NCBI GenBank assembly: GCA_940588625.1
Contig: CALNPU010000023.1
Location: forward strand, 1 to 33,184
Length of the DNA stretch: 33,184 nucleotides
Source: an uncultured Caballeronia sp.
GTDB taxonomy: Bacteria; Pseudomonadota; Gammaproteobacteria; Burkholderiales; Burkholderiaceae
Direction of reading: 5' to 3'
Shown in pieces: positions 9,188 through 19,046 of this stretch. The notes beneath the pieces are model-generated. The model did no database searches. It saw only the letters and a program-made list of their open reading frames with translations, and was not told where the DNA came from. Both the position numbers and the translations under genes were made by a program. Numbering within the stretch: the first letter of the stretch is position 1; the number at the start of each line of letters is the position of its first letter.

Positions 9188-9769
9188 TCAAGCGTCGAAG
9201 TTCTTCGACGCAAAGTCCCAGTTCGCAATGTTCCAGAACGCTTCAATGAACTTCAGACGCACATTGCGATAATCGATGTAATACGCGTGTTCCCATACGT
9301 CGATGGTCAGCAGCGCCTTCGCGTCGGTAGTCAGCGGGGTCGCGGCATTGCTCGTTGACACGATGTCGAGCGAACCATCCGTCTTCTTCACGAGCCACGT
9401 CCAGCCCGAACCGAACGTGCCGGTTGCGACCTTCGCGAACTCTTCCTTGAACTTGTCGAAGGAGCCGTACTTTGCATTGATTGCGTCGCCGAGCGCGCCG
9501 CTCGGAGCACCGCCACCCTTGGGCGACAGGCTGTTCCAGAAGAACGTGTGGTTCCAGACCTGGGCTGCGTTGTTGAACACGTCACCCGGCGCCTTCTTGA
9601 CGATCTCTTCGAGCGACAGGTTTTCGAATTCGGTACCCGGAATCAGCTTGTTCAGGTTCGTCACATAGGTTTGATGATGCTTGCCATAGTGATACTCAAG
9701 CGTTTCTTCCGACATATTCGGAACGAGCGCGTTCTTGTCGAACGGCAACGGCGGGAGGGTATGTTCCAT
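9188..9769 (-). CDS. sodB: Superoxide dismutase [Fe]
   Basis: Cytoplasmic iron superoxide dismutase of 193 residues, the usual length, converting superoxide to oxygen and hydrogen peroxide. All four metal ligands are present: His27 (EYHYGKHH), His74 (VWNHTFFW), Asp157 and His161 ([10 protein letters not shown]). The start is supported by [17 protein letters not shown] and an upstream AGAAGGAAG ribosome-binding site. A good promoter lies at 9832-9860, and the leader holds a run of 11 C (9808-9798 on this strand). It is followed at a distance, on the same strand, by no other gene; xseA lies upstream on the same strand with its own likely terminator between. Intact, unlike everything to its left. 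Confidence 0.97.
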   Translation of the reverse strand: MEHTLPPLPFDKNALVPNMSEETLEYHYGKHHQTYVTNLNKLIPGTEFENLSLEEIVKKAPGDVFNNAAQVWNHTFFWNSLSPKGGGAPSGALGDAINAKYGSFDKFKEEFAKVATGTFGSGWTWLVKKTDGSLDIVSTSNAATPLTTDAKALLTIDVWEHAYYIDYRNVRLKFIEAFWNIANWDFASKNFDA

Positions 9770-9797
9770 GGTGCGAGCTTCCTTCTATTCTATGTGG

Positions 9798-9808
9798 GGG
9801 GGGGGGAC
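9798..9808. repeat. sodB: Homopolymer of 11 G (poly-C in the sodB leader)
   Basis: Eleven consecutive G on the plus strand. On the coding strand of sodB this is a C11 run in the 5' untranslated leader, between the promoter (9832-9860) and the ribosome-binding site. Such tracts slip readily during replication and are also prone to sequencing error. Length changes here would alter leader length, not the reading frame. Confidence 0.9.
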
Positions 9809-9831
9809 GTGAGGATGCAATGTAGATCTTG

Positions 9832-9860
9832 ATTATAGGCGAGTTGGGATAATCCCGCAA
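9832..9860 (-). promoter_or_regulatory. sodB: Sigma-70 promoter of sodB
   Basis: On the minus strand TTGCGG (9860-9855) and a perfect TATAAT (9837-9832) are separated by 17 bp. Transcription would start near 9825, giving a leader of about 56 nt that includes the C11 run. Confidence 0.75.
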
Positions 9861-9942
9861 ATTGCGGTTCTTTGTGACCAGTATCGATTACGAAGCTTTA
9901 ACAGCAGCGTAAAAAATGCTCGAACGTTCCTTCTAAGCCGTC

Positions 9943-9968
9943 AAAAATACGGGCTTTCAAGTACCCGT
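9943..9968 (-). terminator. xseA: Possible terminator of xseA
   Basis: On the minus strand a short stem, ACGGG with CCCGT (9968-9949), is followed by a T5 run (9947-9943) about 85 bp after the xseA stop. The stem has only five strong pairs and the loop is about ten bases, so this is a weak candidate. Confidence 0.4.
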
Positions 9969-10051
9969 GCGAGTCTTGTAAAAATTACTTGTGCGCATTG
10001 TATGAATGTACCGGATGAAATGAATGTAACAGCCGCACACCGCCGCCGGCG

Positions 10052-11431
10052 TCAGAATTTATCGGAGAGCCGGCGCTGGATATCGGCCGGTAAGATATCC
10101 GCCGATCCTTCCGCCAGATGCACGGTCAACGGTCGTTTTGGCTTCAACGCGTTCGGCGCGCGCACGGCACGTCCAGATTGCGTATCGATCAAAGCCGCGT
10201 AGCCGCGCTCGAGCGTGCGTTGCGGGCTCAACACCTGCAACCTCGCCGATAACTCCGACACCCGGGCCTCTGCCCGTTCATGCCGGCGCCCTTGCGAAAC
10301 ACTCAGACGTTGTGCAAGACGCATCAGATGTTCCCGCTCGGCGGCAAGATCCGGACGCCAGCGTTGCCAGCGCATTTGCACGAGCGCAAAACGCGCGCGG
10401 GCGTCGCGGACCGGACGCGCGCCGGCCGACGCCAGCCGCACCGCCAGTTGCCGCAAGTGCGTGCGCTGACGTTCCAGCCGCTCGGCCGGGCTGACCAGCC
10501 GGCGCGCGAGCCAGTCGAGTTGCTGCGCGTGCTGTTCCATCATCCGGCCAAAGCTGCGCGCCAGCGTCGCATGCCGGTGATCGAGATCGCGCAGCAGCAA
10601 CGCACGCTGCGGACTGACAAGTTCGGCGGCGGCGGTCGGCGTGGGCGCGCGGACATCGGCGGCGAAATCGGCGATGGTGAAATCCGTCTCGTGACCCACG
10701 CCGCTGACAACCAGCATCGCACTTTCGGCTATCGCGCGAGCAAGCACTTCCTCGTTGAACGCCCACAGATCTTCGATCGAACCGCCTCCGCGACACACGA
10801 TCAACACATCGACCTCGCGGCGCGCGCTGGCCTCATCGACCATTGCAGCGAGCTTCGCAGCCACGCCCGTGCCCTGCACCGGCGCCGGATACACGATCAC
10901 CGGCACGTGCGGCGCGCGCCGCGAGAGCGTGGTCAGCACGTCACGCAGCGCCGCCGCCTGCAACGATGTCGCAATGCCGATTGCGCGCGGATGCTGCGGC
11001 AACGCACGCTTGCGCTCAGCAGCGAACAGGCCTTCGGCTTCGAGCTTCGCCTTCAGCTTCAGGAAGGCTTCGTATAACCGTCCTTGGCCCGTCCGGCGCA
11101 CCGCTTCCACGCCGAGTTGCAACTCGCCGCGCGGTTCGTATATGGTGACCAGCCCGCGGACCTCGATCCGGTCCCCCTCTCGCGGCGTGAACTCGGCGTA
11201 CTGTGCCCGGCCGCGGAACATCACGCAGCGCATCTGCGCCTGCGCGTCCTTGATCGAAAAGTACCAGTGACCGCTCGCCGCTTTCGTAAAATTCGATACT
11301 TCACCCGATACCCAGACCAGCGGGAAGGAGCGTTCGAGCATCGACCCGATCACCCGGTTGAGCGCCGAAACGGAGATAACGGCATCGGCGCCGCCGGATA
11401 AACCGGATGAAGCGAAAGGATCGGAGCTCAT
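10052..11431 (-). CDS. xseA: Exodeoxyribonuclease VII large subunit
   Basis: Large, catalytic subunit of ExoVII, which with XseB degrades single-stranded DNA to oligonucleotides in repair and recombination. It has 459 residues, the normal length. An N-terminal OB-fold nucleic-acid-binding domain covers roughly residues 20-120 ([40 protein letters not shown]). The nuclease domain follows with [34 protein letters not shown] and [20 protein letters not shown] before the PTPTAAAEL helix. A long basic helical region and a C-terminal segment ([14 protein letters not shown]) complete it. The ATG at 11431 is the family start, although no clear Shine-Dalgarno sequence precedes it. It is transcribed toward sodB. 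Confidence 0.97.
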   Translation of the reverse strand: MSSDPFASSGLSGGADAVISVSALNRVIGSMLERSFPLVWVSGEVSNFTKAASGHWYFSIKDAQAQMRCVMFRGRAQYAEFTPREGDRIEVRGLVTIYEPRGELQLGVEAVRRTGQGRLYEAFLKLKAKLEAEGLFAAERKRALPQHPRAIGIATSLQAAALRDVLTTLSRRAPHVPVIVYPAPVQGTGVAAKLAAMVDEASARREVDVLIVCRGGGSIEDLWAFNEEVLARAIAESAMLVVSGVGHETDFTIADFAADVRAPTPTAAAELVSPQRALLLRDLDHRHATLARSFGRMMEQHAQQLDWLARRLVSPAERLERQRTHLRQLAVRLASAGARPVRDARARFALVQMRWQRWRPDLAAEREHLMRLAQRLSVSQGRRHERAEARVSELSARLQVLSPQRTLERGYAALIDTQSGRAVRAPNALKPKRPLTVHLAEGSADILPADIQRRLSDKF

Positions 11432-12078
11432 CGAAGAAAAAGGTGGTCAATTGAGGTGAAAAACAAGCTTGAAAATACGCTGGCCTGAAGCCAAACAAAG
11501 GGGTATCCGGACAACGCCGCACGGCCAATGAACAAGGCATGGACGATAGACCAATCGGCGTCCGAAGTGTAGCAAGTTTCCACAAAGCACAAGTTACCGG
11601 AAACCAACGGAAACACTCATGAAATCCTGATGCACATCCTCCAAATCATTGTTTTTATTATGTTTTGCGTCTCAAAATATTGAAAAGACCGATGCGAGTC
11701 TTTCCTGAAACCGATTTCAGGCCGCAGTGGCCCAAGTTGTTCACAGAGTTATCCACAGGCGCTTTGTGTGCAAAATGGAGCATCGAATCTACCCGTTTAT
11801 CTAACCGTTTTCGGACGGCGCGGTCCGATTTGTCCTTCGACTGGCGCCTGCGGCAACGCCGCGCTAGAGTGCCGGGTTCAAGGGCCGGCGCGACAATTGC
11901 CCTGCGTCGTCCAGCGGCCGCTTACCCTCTGCTTACCATTCGCCCATTCTGGAGATCCGCCCCGATGCAAAGGTGCCGGCCGTTACACGAACATTGCCCT
12001 TCCCTTCGCCGCTACACCACCCTGCGTTGCTGTTGTCCCAAGCGCGTGCATTGTTCGCTCCTGACCAAAAGGCGCACC
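11432..12078. other. Gap of 650 bp where exbB-exbD is expected
   Basis: In related Burkholderia the genes exbB and exbD normally sit between xseA and lpxK. Here no ExbB sequence is visible. The stretch holds two tandem DnaA-box-like sites (11737-11757). A short frame at about 11950-11985 reads [12 protein letters not shown], which resembles the C-terminal strand of ExbD-type proteins. The frame of lpxK is open upstream to 11665, but that translation is low-complexity Arg/Cys-rich and not protein-like. The neighbour order is from general knowledge; the ExbD trace is weak. Confidence 0.35.
11737..11757 (+). promoter_or_regulatory. Two tandem DnaA-box-like sites
   Basis: A near-consensus TTGTTCACA (11737-11745) and a perfect consensus TTATCCACA (11749-11757) lie in the same orientation with a 3-bp spacer. 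They are in a non-coding stretch upstream of lpxK. A pair could bind DnaA; whether it regulates the downstream operon or titrates DnaA is not shown. Confidence 0.5.
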
Positions 12079-13089
12079 ATGTCTGACTTCAAGCCGCCGA
12101 TCGAAAATTTCCTCGCCCGCGAGTGGCGCAAGCGCGGCTGGGTCGCGTGGTCGCTGACTCCGTTCGCTTGCGTGTTCGGCCTGATCGCGGCCATTCGCCG
12201 CGCGTTCTTCGCGCTCGGCTGGATCAAGCAGGTGAACGTGGGCGTGCCGGTTGTAGTAGTCGGCAACGTGACCGTGGGCGGCACCGGCAAGACGCCCACG
12301 GTCATCGCCCTCGTCGAAGCACTGCGCGCCACCGGCTTTCAGCCGGGCGTCGTCTCGCGCGGTTACGGCGCAAAGATCCACGAAGCCACACGGGTGACGC
12401 CCGAGCCCTCGGATGTCGGCGATGAACCCCTGCTAATCGCCCGCCGCACACACGCGCCGGTGATGGTGTCGCCTGATCGCGTCGCGGCGGCGCAGGCGTT
12501 GCTGAAGGCTAATCCGTCGGTGGATGTAATCGTGAGCGACGACGGCCTGCAACACTATCGCCTCGCACGGGTGTTCGAACTCGTGGTTTTCGACGACCGT
12601 CTGGGCAGCAACGGTTTCCTGCTGCCGGCGGGACCGCTGCGTGAATCGATGTCGCGGCACCGCGACGCCACGCTGATCAACAGCCCCTATGACCGCGCGT
12701 TGCCGCCGTGGCCGAACACGTTTTCGCTGGACCTGGCCACCGGCGACGCCTGGCTCCTCGACGACCCCGCCGTGCGCCGTCCGCTCAGCGCCTTCAAGGG
12801 CGAACGGATCGCGGCGGCAGCGGGTATCGGCTCGCCGGAACGGTTCTTCACGTCGCTGCGTGCCGCCGGACTCGTGCCGGCCACGCGCGCGTTCCCGGAC
12901 CACTACGATTATCGCGACAATCCGTTCTCCGGCATCGACGCCGATTCGATCCTGATCACCGAGAAGGATGCAGTAAAATTCGGGGCCTGGCGTGACGCGC
13001 GCATCTGGGTGGTTCCAGTCGAAGCCGTGCTTAGCCCCCGCCTCATCGCATTAGTTGTGGAGAAACTCCGTGGACGCACGCCTGCTTGA
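12079..13089 (+). CDS. lpxK: Tetraacyldisaccharide 4'-kinase
   Basis: Inner-membrane-associated kinase that phosphorylates the 4' position of the lipid A disaccharide to make lipid IVA. It has 336 residues, normal for the family. The N-terminus starts [20 protein letters not shown] and has a hydrophobic membrane-contact segment ([14 protein letters not shown]). The P-loop is [15 protein letters not shown], followed by [46 protein letters not shown] and the C-terminal FPDHYDY and ITEKDAVKF motifs. The ATG at 12079 is chosen because it matches the family start and has AAGG upstream; the open frame to 11665 is not protein-like. The end overlaps the next gene by 20 bp, so lpxK, the Trm112-like gene and kdsB form one operon. 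Confidence 0.97.
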   Translation: MSDFKPPIENFLAREWRKRGWVAWSLTPFACVFGLIAAIRRAFFALGWIKQVNVGVPVVVVGNVTVGGTGKTPTVIALVEALRATGFQPGVVSRGYGAKIHEATRVTPEPSDVGDEPLLIARRTHAPVMVSPDRVAAAQALLKANPSVDVIVSDDGLQHYRLARVFELVVFDDRLGSNGFLLPAGPLRESMSRHRDATLINSPYDRALPPWPNTFSLDLATGDAWLLDDPAVRRPLSAFKGERIAAAAGIGSPERFFTSLRAAGLVPATRAFPDHYDYRDNPFSGIDADSILITEKDAVKFGAWRDARIWVVPVEAVLSPRLIALVVEKLRGRTPA

Positions 13090-13276
13090 AATCCTTGTCT
13101 GTCCTATTTGCAAGACCCAGCTCACGTATGACCGCGCGGCGCAAGAACTCATCTGCAACGTCGACAAACTCGCTTACCCCATCCGCGACGGCATTCCCAT
13201 CATACTGCCGGACGAAGCCCGCCAGACTGTGGAAGGCACGCTCGTCGAACCGTTGAAACCTGCCGACGGGAATTGA
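13070..13276 (+). CDS. ycaR: Trm112 / UPF0434 family protein (YcaR-like)
   Basis: Small protein of 68 residues. The GTG at 13070 is chosen because it has GGAG nine bases upstream and gives the family start [15 protein letters not shown]; the longer TTG start at 13055 would add five unsupported residues. The family shows CPxCK, then [21 protein letters not shown]. Eukaryotic and archaeal Trm112 activate methyltransferases; the bacterial role is not well defined. It overlaps the end of lpxK by 20 bp and ends six bases before kdsB, a conserved arrangement in proteobacteria. Confidence 0.92.
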   Translation: MDARLLEILVCPICKTQLTYDRAAQELICNVDKLAYPIRDGIPIILPDEARQTVEGTLVEPLKPADGN

Positions 13277-13282
13277 GGTTTT

Positions 13283-14089
13283 ATGAACGCGCACGTTCCG
13301 GGCGCGCCGCCCTTCATCGCCGTCGTGCCCGCACGGCTCGCGTCCACACGCCTGCCGGACAAACCGCTGGCGGATATCGGCGGCAAGCCGATGGTTGTGC
13401 GCGTCGCCGAACGCGCTCGTCTGTCGGGCGCGCTGCAGGTGGTGATTGCGACCGATTCGCCGCGCGTGGTCGAAGTCGCGAGGGAACATGGTTTCGAGGC
13501 GCTGCTTACCCGCGTCGATCATCCGAACGGCACGGACCGGCTCGCCGAAGTGGCAACGCATTTCGGCTGGAGCGATGACACCATCGTGGTCAACGTGCAG
13601 GGCGACGAGCCCTTGATCGACCCGGCGCTCGTGCGCAACGTGGCGGTGCATCTTGCGGCGAATCCGTCGTGCGTGATCGCGACCGCCGCGCATCCCATCC
13701 ATGATCCGGTCGATGTCTTCAACCCGAACGTGGTGAAAGTCGTGCTGGATTCGAAGAGCGTCGCGCTGTATTTTTCGCGCGCGCCAATTCCGTGGTCGCG
13801 TGACGCGTGGCAGAAGGACTGGCCTGATGTCGCCGCCCTCGGTGCACGTCCGTCCGTTTCCGCCAATGTGCTTCGCCACATAGGCCTGTATGCGTATCGC
13901 ACGAAGTTCTTGCGGACTTATCCCACGCTGTCTGTAGCGCTGATCGAAGAAGCCGAGGCGCTCGAGCAACTGCGCGCGCTCTGGCACGGCGAGCGCATCA
14001 CAGTGCTGAAAACGAACGACGCGCCGCCGGGTATCGATACCCCCACCGATCTGGCCCGCGTCCGCGCGCTGTTCGGCGCGTCGGTTTAA
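13283..14089 (+). CDS. kdsB: 3-deoxy-manno-octulosonate cytidylyltransferase (CMP-KDO synthetase)
   Basis: Cytoplasmic enzyme activating KDO with CTP to CMP-KDO for the lipopolysaccharide inner core. It has 268 residues, slightly longer than the E. coli enzyme, as in other Burkholderia. The nucleotide-binding start is [20 protein letters not shown] with Arg and Lys for CTP. It continues with [31 protein letters not shown] (metal-binding Asp), [24 protein letters not shown] and a C-terminal [17 protein letters not shown] upstream overlaps the stop of the preceding gene. It acts with lpxK in the same pathway. Confidence 0.97.
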   Translation: MNAHVPGAPPFIAVVPARLASTRLPDKPLADIGGKPMVVRVAERARLSGALQVVIATDSPRVVEVAREHGFEALLTRVDHPNGTDRLAEVATHFGWSDDTIVVNVQGDEPLIDPALVRNVAVHLAANPSCVIATAAHPIHDPVDVFNPNVVKVVLDSKSVALYFSRAPIPWSRDAWQKDWPDVAALGARPSVSANVLRHIGLYAYRTKFLRTYPTLSVALIEEAEALEQLRALWHGERITVLKTNDAPPGIDTPTDLARVRALFGASV

Positions 14090-15183
<1,094 letters not shown>

Positions 15184-15247
15184 TCGTTCTGAGCGATCCT
15201 CGGGACGAAACACGATTACGTATAACCCTCATCAAGGAGCACGCAGC

Positions 15248-16020
15248 ATGGACATCCAGGACAACGTTTTTCTCGTCACCGGCGGCGCATCGGGCCTCGG
15301 CGCGGCGACCGCGCAGCTTATCCGCAACCACGGCGGCAAGGTCATACTAGCCGACATGAACGAAGCCGGCGGCGAGAAGCTGGCGAAGGAACTCGGCGGT
15401 GTGTTCGTGAAATGCGACGTGAGCCGCGAGGAAGACGGCCAGCGCGCCGTGGAAGCCGCGACGCAACTCGGCAGCTTGCGCGGACTGGTCAACTGCGCGG
15501 GAATCGCGCCGACCGCGAAGACGGTGGGCAAGGATGGCCCGCATGTGCTCGATCTGTTCGCCAACACTATCGGCGTGAACCTGATCGGCACGTTTAACAT
15601 TGATCCGGCTGGCGGCGGCTGCCATGTCGAAGAACGAACCGAATGCTGCGGGCGAGCAGGGCGTGATCGTGAGCACGGCGTCGGTGGCGGCTTACGATGG
15701 CCAGATCGGCCAGGCGGCTTACGCAGCATCGAAAGGCGGCGTGGTGGGCATGACTTTGCCGATCACGCGTGACCTGTCGCGCAACGGCATTCGTGTGATG
15801 ACGATTGCTCCGAGCATCTTCGAAACACCGATACTGCTCGGCATGCCGCAGGAAGTGCAGGACGCGCTCGGCGCGATGGTGCCGTTCCCCCTCGCGTCTT
15901 GGCAAACCGAGCGAGTATTCCATGCTGGTCAAGCAGATCTTCGACAACCCCATGCTCAACGGAGAAGTGAACGGAGAAGTGATTCGCCTGGACGGCGCGA
16001 TCCGGATGCAGCCGAAGTAA
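15248..16020 (+). pseudogene. SDR dehydrogenase, 3-hydroxyacyl-CoA dehydrogenase type, frameshifted
   Basis: Short-chain dehydrogenase of the HSD10 / 3-hydroxy-2-methylbutyryl-CoA dehydrogenase type, which usually follows adk in Burkholderia. The Rossmann motif is TGGASGLGAAT; NCAGIAP, the catalytic Ser in [12 protein letters not shown] and YAASK (Tyr, Lys) are all visible. Two single-base insertions break it: an extra T near 15600 (ATTG for ATG) and an extra C in a C run at about 15887-15891. A perfect 12-bp tandem duplication (15958-15981) adds Gly-Glu-Val-Asn in frame near the C-terminus. The last frame ends properly at 16020 with [12 protein letters not shown] start AAGGAG precedes the ATG, so loss is recent. 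Confidence 0.85.
15958..15981 (+). repeat. Perfect 12-bp tandem duplication
   Basis: The unit AACGGAGAAGTG occurs twice in a row. It is in frame within the short-chain dehydrogenase remnant and repeats the residues Asn-Gly-Glu-Val. Homologues read NGEVIRLDG once. Confidence 0.9.
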
Positions 16021-16071
16021 ATTGTCGGCTCGGCGGGGCTGGTAGCGGCCGCTCATGGGTCATGCACCAAG

Positions 16072-16111
16072 AAAAACGGCGGCCATCGCAATGATGGGCC
16101 GCCGTTTTTTT
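16072..16111. terminator. Bidirectional terminator between convergent genes
   Basis: Arms AAAAACGGCGGCC (16072-16084) and GGCCGCCGTTTTT (16097-16109) are perfectly complementary with a 12-base loop. T-runs occur on both strands. It separates the dehydrogenase remnant (plus) from sirB1 (minus) and touches the sirB1 stop codon. Confidence 0.9.
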
Positions 16112-16971
16112 AATGAGGTTTTAGTAAGCCGGAAACAACCCACTCGCCGTTGTGTTGCGTACGCTGACGCAACTCATGCAACTCCGTCTCCACGACGGTT
16201 GCGTCTTCGGCATCTGGCCGGTCATTGAGGTATCGGCGCAGGTCTTCCATTGCCGGGCGCAAGTAATCCAGGCGCGCGTATGCGAAGCCGCGATCACGCA
16301 CTTCTCCAATACTTCCCGGCATCAGGATCACCAGCCGTCGCTGCACGGCAAGCAGCCGCTGCCAGCGTTCGGTCTGCAGATAAATGCTCTTCAGGTTACG
16401 CAGCATTCGTCCGATGATTTCCCGCCGCGTTGCCGGTTGCAGCAAGATCCGCAGCGCGCTGCCAATGGACTGCACATACGGCTCGAGCATCTCGACCATG
16501 GCCGATTCGGACAGTGATTGGCCGGTAGTCGGATCGAGCATCACGTCGCCGTCGGGGGTGGTTACGCGTAGCAGGAAGTGCGCCGGGAACGACACACCAC
16601 GCACCGGAATACCCAGTTGCTCGCTCATCTCCAGATACACGACGGCCAGCGAAATCGGAATCCCGCGACGCCGCTTCAGCACCATGTTCAGGTGGCTGTT
16701 ATCGAGATCGTAATAGTCGTTGAGATTGCTGGTGAAACCCAGTTCGCGGAAGAAAAAACGATTCAGCACACCGATTTTTTGCTTGATGTCGGCGTCCTCG
16801 GGCATACGGCGGCGCACGCGCAAAACGAGCTCGTCCTCAGCCAGCACACCCTGCAAATCGAGATCCGGATACGCGTCCTGGGCGAGCCGACAACGCCGCC
16901 TCGGTGAGCGGCAGACGGTCGTCCTCCGCCACTAGCGAGGTGAAATAGTCGAGGATGCGCGTCGTCGTCAT
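16110..16971 (-). pseudogene. sirB1: SirB1 / transglutaminase-like TPR protein, one-base frameshift near the start
   Basis: SirB1 (UPF0162) family protein with a transglutaminase-like fold and TPR-like C-terminus; its function is not established. The main frame from 16856 covers LQGVLAEDELVLRVRRRMPE through RRRGIPISLAVVYLEMSEQL, GVSFPAHFLLRV and DPTTGQSLSESA to the stop at 16110. The real N-terminus MTTTRILDYFTSLVAEDDRL starts at ATG 16971 in another frame. One extra C near 16884 (CGCCCAGG where CGCCAGG is expected) separates them. The ATG overlaps the murJ stop in TGATG, so translation was coupled. The rest of the gene is well preserved, so this is either a very recent loss, a sequencing error, or a shortened protein from the TTG at 16856. 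Confidence 0.75.
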
Positions 16972-18530
16972 CACAGAGTTCGCCTTCTGAAATACGCGTA
17001 ATACGCGTATTTAAAACCCATCGCGGAGAGCATACCGAAATATAGCGCACCGAATACGACCAGGTTTGCACCGAGAAGCACAATTCGCTCCAGCGGTAAG
17101 GCGCGCATGCCGATCCAGTCGAAATTGCCGGCCACCCAATGCATCAGGCCCGCGAGCACAAGGCACGCGCCGAGCAGTTGTACGAAGAAGCGCATCCATC
17201 CCGGCGAGGGTCGATAAATCCCGCGCTTCCTCAAGCCGATAAACAGCAACGTTGCATTCACGCAGGTGCCCAAGCCGATCGACAGTGTCAATCCGGCATG
17301 CGCGAAGATCGGCACGAAAATCAGGTTGCTGATCTGAATGACGATCAACACGATGATGCCGATGATCACCGGCGTCTTGATGTCCTGCTTCGCGTAAAAA
17401 CCGGGCGTGAGGATCTTGATCAGGATCAGTCCGACCAGCCCGACGCCGTACGCCGACAACGCCCGGTCGACCATGACGACGGAATGCGCATCGAATTTAC
17501 CGTAGTGGAACAGCGTGGCTGTCAGCGGTTCGGCGAAGAAAAACAGCGCGCATCCGCTTGGCGCCGCCATCAGGAACGTGATGCGCAGACCCCAGTCGAG
17601 CAGCGCCGAATATTCGACCGGATCGGCGTCCACGTGCGCCTTTGAGAGGTTTGGCAACAGGATGGTGCCCAGCGCCGCGCCGAGCAGCGCGGTGGGGAAC
17701 TCCATCAGGCGATCCGAGTAATTGATCCACGACACAGCGCCCGGACCGAGCCGCGACGCAATGTTCGTATTGATGATCAGGCTCAGTTGGGCGACCGACA
17801 CGCCGAACGTCATGGGGACCATCTTGATCAGCACGCGCTTGGCGCCCGGATGCCGCAACGCCCGAAAGAAATTCAGGCCGATGCGCGGGATCATGTCGAT
17901 TTTCTTGAGGCCGGGCAACTGCACGAGAAACTGCAGGACCCCGCCGACGATCACCGCATAAGCGAGCGCGTAGACTGGCACTTTCAGATGCGGCGCGAGG
18001 AAGACGGTGGCCCCGATGAACGACACGTTGAGCAGCACGGGCGCGAACGCGGGCAGGGAGAACTGCCGGTAGGTGTTGAGCACCCCGGACGCCAGCGATG
18101 TCAGCGAGATGAAGATGATGTACGGGAACATGATCTGGGTCATGGTCACCGCGAGGCCGAACGCGTGACCGTCGTGCTCCAGTCCCGAAGCGATGGCAAA
18201 CACGACCCAGGATGCACCCGCCACGCCTACCAGTGACACCACTGCAAGCGCCCAGGCGAGCACGGTCGACATGGCGTCGACGAGGGCCTTGGTGGCGTCG
18301 TGGCTTTCCGTGTTCTTGAACTCGGCGAGGATAGGCACGAACGCCTGCGAGAACGCTCCTTCAGCGGACAAGCGCCGCAACAGGTTCGGTATGCGGAAAG
18401 CGACGTAGAACGCGTCGGTGAATTGACTGGCGCCGAAGGCTCGCGCGATCAGCGTTTCGCGGACCAGGCCGGTCACGCGGGAAAGCAGCGTGAAGCCACT
18501 GACCGTCAGTAGGGCTCGGAATAGATTCAT
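16971..18530 (-). CDS. murJ: Lipid II flippase MurJ
   Basis: Polytopic inner-membrane protein of 519 residues (MVF/MviN family, about 14 helices) that flips lipid II to the periplasm for peptidoglycan synthesis. The start MNLFRALLTVSGFTLLSRVT and VRETLIARAFGAS are classic family features. The key residues RIPNLLRRLSAEGAFSQAFVP and the later SWINYSDRLMEFPTALLGAA are present. A perfect 9-bp tandem repeat (16991-17008) encodes the last YAY-YAY before FRRRTL. No Shine-Dalgarno sequence precedes the ATG; a TATAAT lies only ten bases upstream. It overlaps sirB1 by one base. Intact. Confidence 0.97.
   Translation of the reverse strand: MNLFRALLTVSGFTLLSRVTGLVRETLIARAFGASQFTDAFYVAFRIPNLLRRLSAEGAFSQAFVPILAEFKNTESHDATKALVDAMSTVLAWALAVVSLVGVAGASWVVFAIASGLEHDGHAFGLAVTMTQIMFPYIIFISLTSLASGVLNTYRQFSLPAFAPVLLNVSFIGATVFLAPHLKVPVYALAYAVIVGGVLQFLVQLPGLKKIDMIPRIGLNFFRALRHPGAKRVLIKMVPMTFGVSVAQLSLIINTNIASRLGPGAVSWINYSDRLMEFPTALLGAALGTILLPNLSKAHVDADPVEYSALLDWGLRITFLMAAPSGCALFFFAEPLTATLFHYGKFDAHSVVMVDRALSAYGVGLVGLILIKILTPGFYAKQDIKTPVIIGIIVLIVIQISNLIFVPIFAHAGLTLSIGLGTCVNATLLFIGLRKRGIYRPSPGWMRFFVQLLGACLVLAGLMHWVAGNFDWIGMRALPLERIVLLGANLVVFGALYFGMLSAMGFKYAYYAYFRRRTL
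16991..17008. repeat. murJ: Perfect 9-bp tandem repeat in the murJ 3' end
   Basis: AATACGCGT occurs twice in succession on the plus strand. In murJ it is in frame and gives Tyr-Ala-Tyr twice near the C-terminus. It may be one more of the short duplications seen across the window. Confidence 0.8.
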
Positions 18531-18539
18531 GGGGCGCTT

Positions 18540-18567
18540 ATTATACGGGCCGCATTATGAACACAAG
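18540..18567 (-). promoter_or_regulatory. murJ: Candidate murJ promoter close to the start codon
   Basis: On the minus strand a perfect TATAAT (18545-18540) is preceded at 16 bp by CTTGTG (18567-18562) or at 15 bp by TTGTGT. Transcription would begin about three bases before the murJ ATG at 18530, giving an almost leaderless mRNA. The -35 is poor, so confidence is limited. Confidence 0.4.
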
Positions 18568-18722
18568 ACGTTGCAACAAATTGGCGATTCGTTAGAATTT
18601 GCAACTTCGGTCGCGTGCATGTAGCTGCGGGTAACTTGCCAATACCTGCCGACACCTGCCGATACCGGTTACGGTTCGCCGGTGTCGATTGCCTGCGACA
18701 CCTGGCAAAAACCGGCTGCACT

Positions 18723-18754
18723 TGCCAGCCCCATGATCTGCCAGCCCCATGATC
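18723..18754 (+). repeat. Perfect 16-bp tandem duplication in the rpsT promoter region
   Basis: The 16-bp unit from 18723 (TGCCAGCCCCATGATC) is repeated directly at 18739. With one copy, TTGCCA would stand 18 bp before the TATAAT at 18762. With two copies the TTGCCA is 34 bp away and the -35 position now reads CTGCCA. Confidence 0.9.
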
Positions 18755-18767
18755 TCGTTGCTATAAT
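18738..18767 (+). promoter_or_regulatory. rpsT: Candidate rpsT promoter, altered by duplication
   Basis: A perfect -10 TATAAT (18762-18767) has CTGCCA (18738-18743) at 18 bp as its only -35. The better TTGCCA (18722-18727) has been pushed away by the 16-bp duplication. It faces rpsT. A weaker promoter may have resulted; other promoters nearer the gene cannot be excluded. Confidence 0.5.
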
Positions 18768-19046
18768 CAAAAGTTTAAAAGCTCCTGAATCTGCCATTTT
18801 ACGCAAGTTGTAAAGTTACTTGTGGTAGTATTTGTAAAAGCGCCTGCAAGCACGGTGTGGCTTCACATCTTCTTTCGACGTTTTTGCGCTTTCGGGTAAT
18901 CGATCCCGAGGGTTTGATCATAAACAGCGCATCGGATTGACCTCGTTTTATCTTGTGTGGAGTAGGGCCAGCATCGAGTTGGATTCCATCCAGAAGCAGA
19001 ACGGGAAGCGCTGAAACACATAGCTGGAAAAGGATAAGGAACCGTC

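Larger units (their letters stand above)
18568..19046. other. Long repeat-rich leader region of rpsT
   Basis: No gene is seen between the divergent murJ and rpsT. The stretch holds near-repeats of ACCTGCCGA (18644 and 18654), a perfect 16-bp tandem duplication (18723-18754) and a TATAAT at 18762. An AT-rich zone follows (18768-18840). The distance from the TATAAT to the rpsT ATG is about 280 bp, which implies a long leader or a second promoter. AAGGATAAGGA precedes the rpsT start. Confidence 0.6.

Noticed and set aside
11665-12078. N-terminal extension of lpxK by 138 codons
   Set aside because: The extension is not protein-like and the family start is at 12079 with a ribosome-binding site.
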